Origin: Chrysogorgia sp. JL179-B06
Taxonomy: Eukaryota > Cnidaria > Anthozoa > Scleralcyonacea > Chrysogorgiidae
NCBI GenBank assembly: GCA_035772405.1
Contig: JAYKKM010000441.1
Coordinates: 544,501-608,500, forward strand
Direction of reading: 5' to 3'
DNA length: 64,000 nt
Part shown: positions 1 to 14,182 of the stretch, one piece after another
Position numbering within the stretch: the stretch's first letter is position 1
How the letters are laid out: each line of letters begins with the position of its first letter
Notes under the pieces: generated by a model
Databases searched by the model: none
What the model was told of the DNA's origin: nothing
Seen by the model: only the letters and a program-made list of their open reading frames with translations
Position numbers and translations under genes: made by a program

Positions 1-2760
1 CAATCATGTTGAAAAAAATGCGCTGATCGTGAGGGGTCGCACGGTATCAATGCACAGAAACTGAAGGTAGACTTGTATTATTGGCGGAGATTCTGCTTAG
101 TGCAGGGTTTATATAATCGTGGGGAGGTATTCAGGTTTATCCATCGAAACCCACATTATCCTGGGCCACAAACAGATCATCACGGAGAACTTTGTTCCTA
201 TTCAACAATAGTTTGGTATGGTGAAGTGCAGCGTTCTTCCTCTTCGACAGCTCTTACCATCCAGTCCTACCGTCTCGAACTCAGGGGGAAACTCATGTTT
301 TCGCTGTGCCGTACCTGTGCTGACACACGTCAACAAATCAGAATATTCCAAACCATTCTGTCCCAGCGGTGAACAATGTCGCGAGAAAGATATTAATCGA
401 CCCTGGGCCTTCATGCCATATGAAGTTAACACCATATTAGATAAAATAAATTAACAAGACTTAACTAGAAATTACTATCAACTTATAATTATTAATAATT
501 TTCTCGAAGCACCTCCAACTTCTGTATGATAAACCTAAAGTACTAAGTATATCACCGCTTAGATGATTCCGGTTAGACGTTTGTGTTAAATTTCTTGGGA
601 GTGATCCTTGCTTCAGGTACTTATGTGTAAGGATTATTGTTAGGGTTATTATTTTGATAATAGTTTAGGTTTTGGTTTAATCTGATTGCTTAATCTGAGT
701 ACTAATTAGCTTTGTCTGAAACGGTTTTTATTAATGCTTATCTTGTGTATCTGAATTAATTTTATGTATTTGAATTAATTTTGTGTTCGAGTTATTGTTG
801 TTTTCGAAAATGTTTGTGTCTAATAAATTTTGTGTCCAAAAGGAATTTAAGAAAGAAAACCCATATCTTAGCGGATCATTTGGCCTCGTCGAACAGAACG
901 ACCCTAGTTGATCGATTTTCGAAATTCACCATCGAAACAAAAGTTTCCCTATCCATTCTGACACGTTCAGTACCTCCCAAAGCAGTGGTAAGACCAAAAT
1001 AAACAATGACTTGTGTTTAAATATTCATAACGACGACGAAGTTGTATCAGAAGTTATGGAGCTATCTTTAAACGTGACCAATGGTTTTGCTATGATGGAT
1101 TATGGAAAGAAACTACCCAGAAACTGGCCTCCAGAGAGGAAATCTTACAGCTCCAGATGGATATCCTTTCCAGTCGTTTATATATTAATATCCGGTGTCT
1201 TTCTTCACTTCAATAATGATATTTGTAAATTCTGCACTAAAGCTTACGGTTAATATACTGGAGCATTTATTCCAAAAGATTCCGTCGTAGAAATTAATGA
1301 AGGTTTTCTCGGTTTTCTATCAACAAAGACTATATCTTCCCCTAATGCGAAGACACGTGCTTGGAAAAGCAAACCAAGTTGTTAATGGAACACGCAAGCG
1401 GAGAAGCCATCACTTGCGTGTGCGATGGTCCTACAGAAGTATACTGTCGCGGGATATTAATCTTCTTATTAAACGGCGTAGGGATAATCAGACGCTCAAA
1501 GCGGTTACCACGGAAACGCGGGAATACTCAAAACGAAGAACTGACCACATAATAAATATTAACACGATGATAAATATTAACCCTATTTACTTATTTTATG
1601 TTTCAGACTGCCAATGGACTTTCTACGATTTGTGGAAAGAGACAACAGAAAGCTGTATTGTTTCAATGGAAGTCTGTGTAACACTGTTTCCAGAATCGTC
1701 GAAAAGCACAGTACGATCATGGTTAAAACGCTACCCTGGAAGAGCAGAAGTATTTTAAGCAAAACAACCCATACCTTAGCGGATTATTTGGCCTGATCGA
1801 ACACGATGACCTAGGCTGATCGATTTTAGAAATTATTCACGCAAGCGCCAGTCTCCATATCCATCGTCCAACACGGCAGCACCTCGAAGAGCAGTAAGAC
1901 CAAACTGAACAGTGGCCAGGCTAGCAGCAATTCAAAGAGCAGACCAGAAAGCCAGATTTGTCTAGTACGACAACAATTCTAGTGATAGCGACGAAGAGTT
2001 ACCCCAAACGAAAATTCAGAAAAATTTTCCTTCAGTACTCCAAAATCGCATGAAAGCAAGCATGACTTGCTTTCGAATTATCCGTTTGCAAACGATTGTT
2101 TATCAACTCGTGAAGACTTGCTAGTAGCAGCTATACATCTTCCCACGTTGAAAAACGTTACGATAATGAAGATTTTGCGTGCATGATGCCAGCTACGAAA
2201 CGCCTAATAATTAGAAATGCGAGCTTAAGTCCATACGCTGATTTTACTTGAGCCCTCTTAACCCAAAACGAGAGTCCACAAACTTTTCCATAACTACGAC
2301 CAATAAGATGGTGAAACGGATCATGTGTTTTATGCATTACTGCAAGAACCATAAAAACATAGAAGAATTATGTTTATCTCTGTACAATGACGTCACTTTA
2401 GTTTCCGAGTACGTAAATTATCTTAACGTAAGAAAATTGATGTCTTCTACAATTATTTCTATCTTAACTGTAGCTATAATGTAGTTAGTATAATTGTTGC
2501 GACAATCCAACAGATGCATGTAATTCTAGCCAAATTCTGGCTTATAGGAGAGTTCAAATGCAGCTCGGGAAGGCGGCTAGTTTACTTTCTAGACGGTCAA
2601 AGGAAGAATGATGAAGAAATCGGCGCACAAATTTTATTTTGCTCACATACTAAAAGTTTTGCATTTCTTTTGGACAAGAATATTGGATCAGGATATCAAG
2701 TAAATTTCCAACATATTAAGAGTGTGATGGATGCCTATGGAAAAATATAATGGCTGATAT
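1..2760. other. AT-rich stretch without a recognisable gene
   Basis: Only short open frames (up to about 150 codons) occur here and none resembles a family I know. A roughly 70-bp direct repeat at 858-929 and 1766-1835 shares the core TTAGCGGAT(C/T)ATTTGGCCT followed by a GATCGATTTT block, and both copies follow in-frame peptides ending in a similar Thr-His-(I/T)-Leu-Ala-Asp motif. This suggests a decayed, internally repeated coding sequence, possibly of a transposon. I assign no function. Confidence 0.35.
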
Positions 2761-3399
2761 TGTTTTACGTCAGGAATATTTTATTTGAATAGATGATTTT
2801 ATAGAATACTAATTATATTGTTATGCAACACATATATGTAATCTATTATTATACCTATGAACTTTATCTTGATAAAACATTCGCGTCGACCTAACTGAAT
2901 ACCGGCGCCTAAGGTTTATTTAAATGATCGTATCTACAATTGTCCTGTGACAAGGTACACAATCCCTGTCGCATTTAATAATTACTATCTTGTCATCAGT
3001 TTCCTTAAAAGCTTCCTGTTGTCTTTAGTTAGAATGACTTTACACAGGCACAAATTTGTTGATTTAGGTTAATTAAATCTAGCATGATTATCATTAGATT
3101 TATACGAAGAAGCTTCGAAATATTTACATTAGATGTTTACCTACATTTAGTAACGAACCTTTAAAGTCGAATTGCTTCTTGAATACTTTATGAAACTGTA
3201 AAATAGTATATCGATTATGTAGCTTATGATATCTCCTATCTTACCATGTCAATTTAGTTAGGAACTAAAATCATTTACTATACGGAAAAACTTTTCAACC
3301 AATTTGCCTTGGCCAGCACATTCCAAGCAACGCCTTAAAAAGTTCGAGCCAAGCAGCCTGGTATCGAATGATCTGATTGGTTCATCACAGATGATCATG

Positions 3400-4860
3400 T
3401 CAATCTTTCCTAAATCACACAACTATTATAAAAGAAGCTGTTCCTCTCGCAATAGGGCAGTAGATACAGAGCTGACATGAGCAGAACCCAACCAAGAAGA
3501 GAACCTTGAGTCAGAACTTCTTGAGCCAACTGAACCTTGAACGTTTGAATCTTGAACTTACCGATCCTTAGAAAACAACCGTATAAAGAACCAAGCATTT
3601 AAAGAAAGAATAGCCAAGCCAAGCAGAATAAAGAACACGAAAGAACCTTTTGAACCATTCGAACTAACTTTATATACACTATTACTAGATTCCTTGCATT
3701 TGTTACCTATATTAAAGATCCATAACCTCACGCCTGTGTTCTACCTTGAGAAGATCCCCTATACAATCGACGGTGGAGGTTGTATAACAATTGGTGGAGG
3801 ATCTGCGCTATAGATAACAATTGGGAGGATCAGTGCTTCTATAGGAAACAATTGGTGGAGCTCGAAATCCAATGCAGAACGACCAAGTTGATAAACAACT
3901 ACGAACACCTAGTCCTACTCGTCATTGGGTACTCTGCGTCGAGTGCCCCCAGTGCTACTCACTTTTAGTCCACCCAGACCACAGCCACCAGTGCCCTAAC
4001 CCGATCGCAACGACCACGAGCCCACCTGCATCTCACCAGGTACCGCCAACGACCAACCGTCCAAATTGGAACGACTACCGCCCAAACCCTCATCAACCAA
4101 CCTGCGACGAGAACGCGCTGCATTCCAAGGCAATCCGTACTATTTTTTATTTGTTTTTTCCTTCAAACAGTGAGTCTGAACTTTATTATATAGTTATCTT
4201 ATTGTTAGTGATCTTATTATCAATATATATATTGAAGTATTTGGCATGAGTTGATATCGTCGGGTGTATAAACGTGGATAAAACCTTCATTTAAGATATT
4301 GTTTATTTGATGAGCGCGTATGAGAACGCACTGTCAAAAGAAGGTCCAATAGCTACACGCACTAGGAATCAAGTTGATCGTACACCTAGATATAAAAACG
4401 TTTGGTGCACTCGGACGTACACAATTTCGAGTAAGAAAGTTCCGTCTCCTCCTCCTAGTTCTTTTTCTTCAATTTCGTCTTTACTGGAAGAAACCGAATT
4501 TCCTTATTTTCCTTCTGACCCAGAAATGGATGGACAGTACGCTAACATACCAGCAGAGTTACTCGACCTTCTTGATAATATGACTACACAACTTAACCAT
4601 GTTCAGGAGCAAGTAACCACTGTAGGTACCACATCAGGCGGTGTAGAACCCCCATTGTTTTCTGGCGCTCCTAGTTAAATGGCTTGATCATCCCTCCGAA
4701 CAAAACTCATGGGTCTTAGAATCCGATATGGTCACGCAAACAAATTATGAAACGCCTAAAATGTCTTCTCTATCAGGAACTATTCCTCGGGTCGACCACA
4801 TGAACGTTTCCTACAATACTCCGTCTCGAATTACTTCGTCCTCTTATCCTACGTAACAAT
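3400..4860 (+). mobile_element. Remnant of an LTR retrotransposon (chromodomain Gypsy-like)
   Basis: A promoter-like TATAAAAG near 3428, a TATTAAAG polyadenylation-like signal near 3710 and a sequence ending in TATAACA at about 3788 look like the R-U5 end of an LTR. They are followed by ATTGGTGGAGGATC, in the place where a primer-binding site would start. Downstream are a Pro/Ser-rich gag-like frame and a chromodomain-like peptide. No reverse transcriptase or integrase core remains and I could not find a 3' LTR, so this is an internally deleted remnant. The left LTR edge is not defined. Confidence 0.4.
4307..4859 (+). pseudogene. Gag-like frame running into a frameshifted chromodomain fragment
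   Basis: The first frame (4307-4678, 123 codons) has no clear domain. It is basic at the N-terminus, then Pro/Ser-rich, then contains a short helical stretch rich in Leu, Asn and Gln. One base out of frame, from about 4650, the sequence reads LVKWLDHPSEQNSWVLESDM, which matches the core of a chromodomain (LVKW, then a small loop, then a conserved Trp and acidic end). Chromodomains sit at the C-terminus of integrase in chromovirus-type Gypsy elements, so the join implies loss of almost the whole pol region. No complete protein is encoded. Confidence 0.4.
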
Positions 4861-4865
4861 GGATA

Positions 4866-5111
4866 TTGTTTCTTGTAATATTTCTAGCCTTTTCTTTCGT
4901 ATTGATATTACCCTGCGTATTTGCACCTTCTATTGAACTAGGTCCCCTATATGATTGCACACGTGTTTATCACGATACCTCTATAAATTCACTGACCACA
5001 TTAATTGTAAACATAAATATATGCATCTTAGTAAATCCGCAGTTAAATATTTTCAAGCAGACGTTCTACAATACTCTCCACAAGTTTGAGTCTTGTATGG
5101 AGTTTGAGTAA
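4866..5111 (+). other. Small open frame with hydrophobic N-terminus, unassigned
   Basis: An 81-codon frame starts with about 20 hydrophobic residues resembling a signal peptide or membrane segment, followed by a short Cys-containing region. I do not recognise it. It lies just after the LTR-element remnant and could be random sequence; there is no supporting splice or promoter signal. Confidence 0.15.
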
Positions 5112-5284
5112 TTCTTGGTACTTATATTACCTATTAAACAGCAAAAAACAATGTAGCTCTAATATGTTTATAACGGTTTAAATATTCATTAAAAAATTCT
5201 TATTTTAACTAATGACAGGAGACCACAAATTTGTTTTCTGTATTTTGTACTGGGTGACTTTATAATTTTTAACTTTGTTTTAAG

Positions 5285-5467
5285 ACTTGGTATGCCCAGT
5301 TGCACGAGAAGTTCAGAAATGAAAGGAAACAAGTGAGTGACCCAGAAGTTGAGGTGTACAAGAAAAGAAAGTCTGTTGAAAAAATTGCAGACTCAGTGGC
5401 AAAATCCCTAAGACGAGGAGGTATCAATTGGGAGCCACCTTTCCCAGAAGAAGATAACACTCTATGA
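5285..5467 (+). pseudogene. Exon-like Lys/Glu-rich 60-residue coding fragment
   Basis: A 61-codon frame that ends in TGA reads as a charged helical protein end: it starts TWYAQLHEKFRNERKQ and finishes with a Trp-Glu-Pro-Pro motif and an acidic tail. It is preceded by a T-rich tract ending in AAG, which could be a weak splice acceptor. The start resembles the last helix of MADF/Myb-like DNA-binding domains used by transposon accessory proteins, but the match is too short to rely on. Its codon use looks real compared with its surroundings. Confidence 0.3.
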
Positions 5468-5760
5468 AGGTGCATAGGGAGGTTTTAAAGAATGGATGGA
5501 CAAAGATCTCCCCAGAGACAAATTAGTAATGCAAAAGTATTGACAGAAATACCGGCAGAATATCCTGCTTTATTTTGCTATGCAGACGTGCGTAAATGTT
5601 GACACACATAGACAATATAGTCATCATGGAAATACAGTAACATGGTCTACAAACTCAGCAAACTATGTTGATTGGTACCACACAGTGCACAAATACCTGC
5701 ATGAATGCATGCATCTGCATAAATTCACACGTCTGCATAAATGCTTCTGCAGTCTAATAA

Positions 5761-6705
5761 CGACGAGTTAAACTGATATTTCTCAGCATCACCCGTATCC
5801 CCTAAAAGCTAAACAACCGACTCCAAAAAGCTAAACAACCGACTCCAAAAAGCTAAACAACCGACTCCAAAAAGCCACCAGAAAGAGGCTAATAAGTCAC
5901 CAAACCCAGAAAACCCCAGCAGCAAAATATGTGCATCGCGTTTCACGACCACTTGTAGAAAGCTATTGAGCGTTATGGTTTACTAACAGTAATAATCTGC
6001 GAACAATCTGTGGAAGGTAATATGTTCGGTTGTACTATGGGTGATTAAGCCTTATGATATGTATGAAAATAATAATTAATTACGTGTCATATTTATGCGC
6101 CGTCGACACTACGATTGTGTATATACCACCGTCGACACAACGATTTCGTGTATGAAGACAGTCTTGGGGGAAGCGGCGTAAAGCTGTCCCTGTCCGACAC
6201 CAAGGTAGTGAACGCTGGATCTAGCGTGGCTGCGTTATTTCCCAAGCACATGAAATATTATATCAGATAATCTTTCTCAATTTGTCCAAAAACGTCAATG
6301 TCATGAGTTCCGATATTATTATTCCAGGAGATTTAAAACAAATTATATAATTTGCAAAACAGACGCGACTTGACTGAAAGCTAAATGCGAAACTGAATGT
6401 TTCAAAAGTATGTTCGTTGCCATACGGCATACACTTCCGTGAGAATTATTGACGGCAATACTTCGAATGGAGATATTTATAAGCGTGTGCTTGGATTTTG
6501 TTAAGGTTTACGATGCTCACTGTGTATCCGTGATGTTCTTTCTATCCATATCAACAAATGCACGGTAACCGGCTTTCTGGTTAAGCACATAAATAGTATA
6601 CACAAGTTGATGACTGAGATTTGTCAAATCAGACCATACTTCATCCATAACCCCGAACAAGGCAAATCCTACTAAATCGACTGCTGTATTGCCACTACAT
6701 ATCCA
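5761..6705. repeat. 1.7-kb tandem repeat, copy 1 (internally deleted)
   Basis: It starts with CGACGAGTTAAACTGATA. Compared with copy 2 it lacks about 800 bp: the text jumps from GCGTTATGGTTTA straight to ACAGTAATAATCTGCG. A 22-bp segment containing AGCTAAACAACCGACTCC is triplicated at 5813-5878. No coding potential is seen. Confidence 0.85.
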
Positions 6706-8419
6706 CGACGAGTTAAACTGATATTGCTCAGCATTACCCGTATCCCCTAAAAAGCTAAACAACCGACTCCCAAAAGCCACCAGAAAGTGGCTAATAAGTC
6801 ACCAAACCCAGAAAACCCCAGCAGCAAAATATGTGTATCGCTTTTCACGACCACTTGTAGAAAGCTATTAAGCGTTATGGTTTAGCAAACCAAGCATGGA
6901 TCCGCTCAAGTCGCTTGTGATACTGATTGAGGCTGCTCTCATCAGTATGCATATTATTATGCGTGGTCAACACTATATTAGACTACCGACGCGTTTCCGC
7001 TTGTGGGACTTGGAAATTCCTTAAATATTATTTCTGAGTATGCGTAATCGCATTTAGGAGATATATTTGATATCTGACTGTACAATTTCGGGTCTTATTT
7101 TGGAAATAGTTAACGGAGAATTTAGGGGAAAACGTATTCTATATGTCAAACGATATATGGATTCATAGGTAACTTGGAAGCCCTTCGTAATAGCCTATTT
7201 AGGACACGTCACCATATAAACAACGGCATGACTATTTGACCGCAGCCGGTCAAGTCGTCGAAAATTAATGATCTTCAGTCTACGCAAGGTTTATCTTGAA
7301 CAATCTGTAATCGATAAAAGGTCTACATCGCTTGTTCGTGTTCACAATGCATTGCCTTTCAACGCGCGCTACTCAGACGGCTTTCGAACGCGAGAGCACA
7401 GAAGATTATAATAACAACAATAACTGTATGTAAACGAGTTACAAAATTCCAAGCAACTTCACTAAAATTTTTCGACTTGTCACCATTATCGAAAATATTG
7501 ATATTAGTTTGAAATCGAAAACAATTGATCGACATTGTCCAAATTTCACTGGAAAGCTCGCACAACGTGTTTATGCAATAGAAAACTACCGGGTGAAATT
7601 CGAGCCAATATCCTCTCGTAAACACTCCATCTCGGCGTCTAGCAAAGCTGCATAGAAATATTTTCATCTGTCGACCCCAAATTCGCCAACAGTAATAATC
7701 TGCGAACAATCTGTGGTAGGTAATATTTTGACGGTAATATGTTCGGTAGTACTATGGGTATGATATGTATGAAATAATAATTAATTACGTGTCATATTTA
7801 TGCGCCGTCGACACTACGTGTATATAGCGCCGCGACACAACGATTTCGTGTATATGAAGACAGTCTTGCGGGAAGCGACGTAAAGGCTGTAAAGCTGTCC
7901 CTATCCGACACCAAGGTAGTGAACGCTGGATCTAGCGTGGCTACCTTATTTCCCAAGCACATGAAATATTATATCAGATAATCTTTCTCAATTTGTCCAA
8001 AAACGTCAACAATGTCATGAGTTCCGATATTATTCCAGGAGATTTAAAACAAAGATATAATTTGCAAAACAGATGCGACTTGACTGAAAGCTCACTGCGA
8101 AACTGAATGTTTCAAAAGTGATGTTCGTTGCCATACGGCATACACTTCCGTGAGAATTATTGACGGCAATACTTCGAATGGAGATATTTAGAAAGCGTGT
8201 GCTTGGATTTTGTTAATGTTTACGATGCTCACTGTGTATCCGTGATGTTCTTTCTATCCATATCAACAAATGCCCGTAAAAGCGAACGCAATAAAAGTGC
8301 TTGATCTTTGAGCACATAAATAGTATACACAAGTTGATGACTGAGATTCGTCAAATCAGACCATACTTCTCATCCATAACGCCGCACAAGGCAAATCCTA
8401 CTCAATCGACTGCTGTAGA
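6706..8419. repeat. 1.7-kb tandem repeat, copy 2 (complete)
   Basis: A full 1,714-bp unit, used as the reference for the copies either side. It contains the uninterrupted target sequence (around 7855-7880, GACAGTCTTGCGGG) into which the KDZ transposon inserted in copy 3. It has no credible gene and its open frames do not agree between copies. Confidence 0.85.
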
Positions 8420-9443
8420 CGACGAGTTAAACTGATATTGCTCAGCATTACCCGTATCCCCTAAAAGCTAAACAACCGACTCACAAAAGCCACCAGAAAG
8501 AGGCTAATAAGTCACCAAACCCAGAAAACCCCAGCAGCAAAATATGTGCATCGCTTTACGCGACCACTTGTAGAAAGCTATTGAGCGTTATGGTTTAGCA
8601 AACCAAGCATGGATCCACTCAAGTCGCTTGTGATACTGATTGAGGCTGCTCTCATCAGTATGCATATTATTATGCGTGGTCAACACTATATTAGACAACC
8701 AACGCGTTTCCGCTTGTGGGACTTGGAAATTCCTTAAATATTATTTCTGAGCATGCGTAATCGCATTTAGAGATATATTTGATATCTGACTGTACAATTT
8801 CGGGTCTTATTTTGGAAATAGTTAACGGAGAATTTAGGAAGAAACGTATGCTATATGTCAAACGATATATGGATTCATAGGTAACTTGGAAGCCCTTCGT
8901 AATAGCCTATTTACATACAGTTGTTATTGTTATAATCTTCTGTGCTCTCGCGGTTCCAAAGCCGTCTGAGTAGCGCGCGTTGAAAGGCAATGCATTGTGA
9001 ACTACTAACAAGCGATGTAGACCTTTTATCGATTGCAGATTGTTCAAGATAAACCTTGTGTAGACAATTTTTTACGACTTGACCGGCTACGGTCAAATAG
9101 TCATGCCGTTGTTCATAAGGTGACATGTCCTAAACGAGTTACAAAATTCCAAGCAACTTCACTAAAATTTTTCGACTTGTACACCATTATCGAAAATATT
9201 GATATAAGTTTGAAATCGAAAACAATTGATCGACATTGTCCAAATTTCACTGGAAACCTCGCACAACGTGTTTACCAAAACTACCGGGTGAAATTCGAGC
9301 CAATATCATCTCGCAAATGCTCCATCTCGGCGTCTAGCAAAGCTGCATAGAAATATTTTCATCTATCGACCCCAAATTCGTTAACAGTAATAATCTGCGA
9401 ACAACCTGTGGAAGGTAATATTTTGACGGTAATATGTTCGGCC
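8420..9443. repeat. 1.7-kb tandem repeat, copy 3, left part
   Basis: Collinear with copy 2 except that an internal 219-bp block (8913-9131) is inverted relative to 7201-7432 in copy 2. At 9443, after ATATGTTCGG, the sequence switches to the opposite strand of the unit, is then interrupted by the large nested insertions, and the unit resumes in its original direction at about 31032. Confidence 0.8.
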
Positions 9444-9474
9444 GTGTCGGATAGGGACAACTTTACGGCGCTTC

Positions 9475-9483
9475 CCGCAAGAC
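9475..9483. repeat. Left target-site duplication of the 11.2-kb transposon
   Basis: CCGCAAGAC, repeated at 20647-20655. The uninterrupted sequence in repeat copy 2, read on the other strand, is CCCGCAAGACTGTC. This shows that one copy existed before insertion. Because the outermost element base is ambiguous, the duplication is 8 or 9 bp. Confidence 0.85.
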
Positions 9484-9513
9484 CACTAAGGCGCGGGATT
9501 GCAGAATAGACAG
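9484..9513. repeat. Left terminal inverted repeat of the KDZ element
   Basis: About 29 bp match the right end (20618-20646) with two or three differences. The shared core AAGGCGCGG is followed by ATTGCAGAATAGACAG. Confidence 0.85.
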
Positions 9514-10100
9514 AATATACACTTGTATATTCCGACTGTATATTCTGTCTAATTATACAAGACTGTATATTTAAATAAATAGACACAATATATCAGATTA
9601 GATACTATAATTATACACTATATACGTCTAGTAGACGTATAGTGTATATTTCTGTCTATTTACACACTTTACACTTTATATACATAAACTGTCATTGTCT
9701 ATTGTGTATATTGTGTATATCAGCGTCTAATTATACACTATATACGTCGAATACACGTATAGTGTATATTTACATCTATTGTGTCTATTTACACACTTAT
9801 ATATAAACTATAAGTGTGTCTATTGTGTATATTGTGTATATTAGCGACTAATTATACACTATATACGTCTAATACACGTATAGTGTATATTTACGTCTAT
9901 TGTGTCTATTTACACACTTATCCTACAATGCATTGTAGGATAAGTGTGTAAATAGACACAATAGACGTAAATATACACTATACGTGTATTTAAATGTCTA
10001 TTCTGTCTATTGTATATTGTGTATATTAGCGTCTAATTTTGTGTCTATTTACACACTTATACATAAACTGTCAGTGTCTATTGTGTATACTGTGTATACT
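9514..10100. repeat. Left subterminal repeat array, outer block
   Basis: Four to five diverged copies of a roughly 120-bp unit built from TATACACTATATACGTCTA, its inverse, and GTGTCTATTTACACACTTAT. Each unit can fold on itself. A perfect small hairpin lies near 9920-9945 (TTATCCTACAATGCATTGTAGGATAA). Subterminal arrays of this kind are usual transposase-binding regions, which is an inference here. Confidence 0.75.
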
Positions 10101-10338
10101 AGTAGTTACTATCGCAAGGAAAGTGCTGCCTAAGCATGTTTTGTACTATTAAACGTACTAAATAATTATGTTATGTTCCGGCGTGGCGCAATAACGAATT
10201 TTGGCGACGTATATATTATCACCGTGTATAAATGTAGACAACAATTTCGGCGTGAAGAAATCTAATGAAAAATATTTCCTGGCATTTTTTCCTAACGGGG
10301 AGAAAGATTTAGCAGTTTTTAATAGGCTGATGTCAAAT

Positions 10339-10575
10339 TTAGTCATCGAAGTCTACCTCTACGGGTAGATTTATACCACTATTTGTCATCGTACTACATG
10401 ATGTATTCGTACATGAATTATTAACAGTAACAATTGTTGGTAAGTTATCTATAGACAACAATTCTACACCAAGGTCTAGGACTAATAGGCCATTATTCAG
10501 AGCTGTTAAGTACATCTTGTCTCCTTGTATTAAGACATTATTAAATGTTGTAAACGACCAATGGGATATTTCGGG
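10339..10575 (-). pseudogene. Possible terminal exon, weak resemblance to transposon cysteine-protease domains
   Basis: On the minus strand a 79-codon frame runs to a TAA at 10339 and is preceded by TTCTTACAG, a good splice acceptor. It encodes a motif of the form Trp-Ser-Phe-x4-Asn-Asn-Val-Leu-x2-Gly-Asp-x-Met-Tyr, then an LSIDNLP stretch and an acidic end. Just upstream in another frame is a NIHQGDELF peptide. The pair recalls the HQGD...W..(L/V)..VL..GD.LY...LP pattern of cysteine-protease-like proteins carried by several metazoan transposons, but the catalytic Gln/Cys region is degraded or absent. It lies between two subterminal arrays of the KDZ element and could be a third, decayed gene of that element. 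Confidence 0.3.
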
Positions 10576-10920
10576 CTGTAAGAACCGCCGATAAACTCAT
10601 AAAAGCACATTGCTTGCCTAAACAGTTCATCGCCTTGATGGATATTAGCAGAAAGAAATAAAGCCATACTTAGTATACCTGGTTTCTTCAGGAAGTGTTC
10701 AAGTCAGATCCAGAATAAAAAGCTTGCAAATTCTTGAGAGTTGAGATTTTGTAGACAACGCACGCAATTCAATATTTTTCCCCACTCCCCCCGGTGCCCC
10801 CCGGAATTACGACATCTTAAATATGGACAGACGCGAGATCGTAATGTCGACAATACATAGATCGGCGTGAAAGACTGGGTCGAGTGAAGCATGTTAAAAT
10901 TAGGAGTGCTGCCTACGGCA

Positions 10921-11245
10921 GCAATTAGCGTCTAATTATACACTATATACGTCTAATAGACGTCTAGTGTATATTAACGTCTATTGTGTCTATTTACACA
11001 CTTATACATAAACTGTGAGTGTCTATTGTGTATATTGTGTATATTAGCGTCTAATTATACACTATATACGTCTAATAGACGTCTAGTGTATATTAACGTC
11101 TATTGTGTCTATTTACACACTTATACATAAACTGTGAGTGTCTATTGTGTATATTGTGTATATTAGCGTCTAATTATACACTATATACGTCTAATAGACG
11201 TCTAGTGTATATTAAGGTCTATTGTGTCTATTTACACACTATGGT
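10921..11245. repeat. Left subterminal repeat array, inner block (119-bp units)
   Basis: Nearly identical units start with GCGTCTAATTATAC at about 10928, 11047 and 11166, a period of 119 bp. The reverse complement recurs at 20148-20520. The high identity between the arms suggests they are recent or homogenised. Confidence 0.85.
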
Positions 11246-11395
11246 TAGCCGTTGTTGATTCAATAAAACTAACCCTAGGCTAACGTTACCACTAATTAAA
11301 GAGAACTATCCCAGGATTCCTGCCACTTATGAGCAGCGTTCTAATATTTATATTAGAATACTGTAAGTGGTCCATATATATATAAATATTTTAAA

Positions 11396-12850
<1,455 letters not shown>

Positions 12851-12929
12851 ATATACAGTAGTAGAATAATGATGTAATTATATCGGCTATTTCAAGAGTG
12901 CTCAATATCTTGGGAGTTAAAGCGAAATA

Positions 12930-13666
12930 AATATATATATATATAAAGATTGTTTGCTGTTATTATTAGTTTCACGCCGTAGACGATCTTCAGACAACTG
13001 AAAGAAAATTCCCTTTATAACGGTGGTTACGTTGTGGCAATGGCATGTGGCGACGTCATTGCGGTCCGTTTCAAACACAACGCTCGTGTCTTTTCGAAAC
13101 TAAACAACATCAACGCCATCTCCTACAAGGAAGCTGCCTTACCGCAAATTTGATTTATCAAGCCGAAGTGACCACAGCCGATGACATGACGACCAAAAAA
13201 TACATTGGCATGACTGCAACCTCTTTTAAGACCCGTTACAACAACCATACGAAATCAATCCGTGATGCTGCATATTCAAAGGAAACGGCCCTATCAAGTG
13301 AAGATGGAGAAACGCGACTACATGGCCGGTGAAATGGTCAATTTTGAAACGCGCGAAATCATACCGCAGTGGGGATAAACGATGTAATTTGTGCCTGGAA
13401 GAAAAATTGTGTATTCTGAAAGCCGACCCAAACCACCTCCTAAACAAAAGATCCGAAATATTTTCAAAATGCCGTCGGCCGAAAGAAAACACAGACTATA
13501 CGCAACTTGAAACGGACCGCAATGACGTGGCCACATTCCATTGCCAAACGTAACCACCGTTATAAAAGGACAATCAAGACGAGTTTTCTTTCAATTGTCT
13601 GAAGATCGTCTACGGGCGTGAAACTAATAGTAACAGCAAACAATCTTTATATATATATATATATAC
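12930..13666 (+). mobile_element. Penelope-like element fragment between inverted terminal copies
   Basis: The left 12930-13066 and right about 13500-13666 segments are inverted copies (shared TAAAGATTGTTTGCTGTTA, ACGATCTTCAGACAA and TATAACGGTGGTTACGTT). They frame a GIY-YIG-encoding core. Truncated PLE copies often carry such partial terminal repeats in inverse orientation. Both outer edges end in short (TA)n. Confidence 0.7.
13100..13490 (+). pseudogene. PLE GIY-YIG endonuclease domain, frameshifted
   Basis: The first frame reads LIYQAEV... followed by KKYIGMTATSFKTRYNNHT, the GIY-YIG core of Penelope-like elements with its conserved Arg and Asn-His. Around 13310 the reading shifts frame and continues W-S-I-L-K-R-A-K-S-Y, then CNLCLEEK and LLNKRSE, the typical C-terminal part of the same domain. 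In PLEs this nuclease nicks the target for reverse transcription. The RT domain is missing, so the piece is inactive. Confidence 0.75.
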
Positions 13667-13689
13667 CGGGCCAATATTCCATTCTTACG

Positions 13690-14182
<493 letters not shown>

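Noticed and set aside
1011..1758. Candidate genes in the first 2 kb
   Set aside because: Short, overlapping, without splice signals or recognisable motifs; described only as unassigned sequence.
7359..9350. Open frames in the 1.7-kb repeat copies (for example 7359-7709 and 9033-9350)
   Set aside because: Not conserved between copies and on different strands because of the local inversion.
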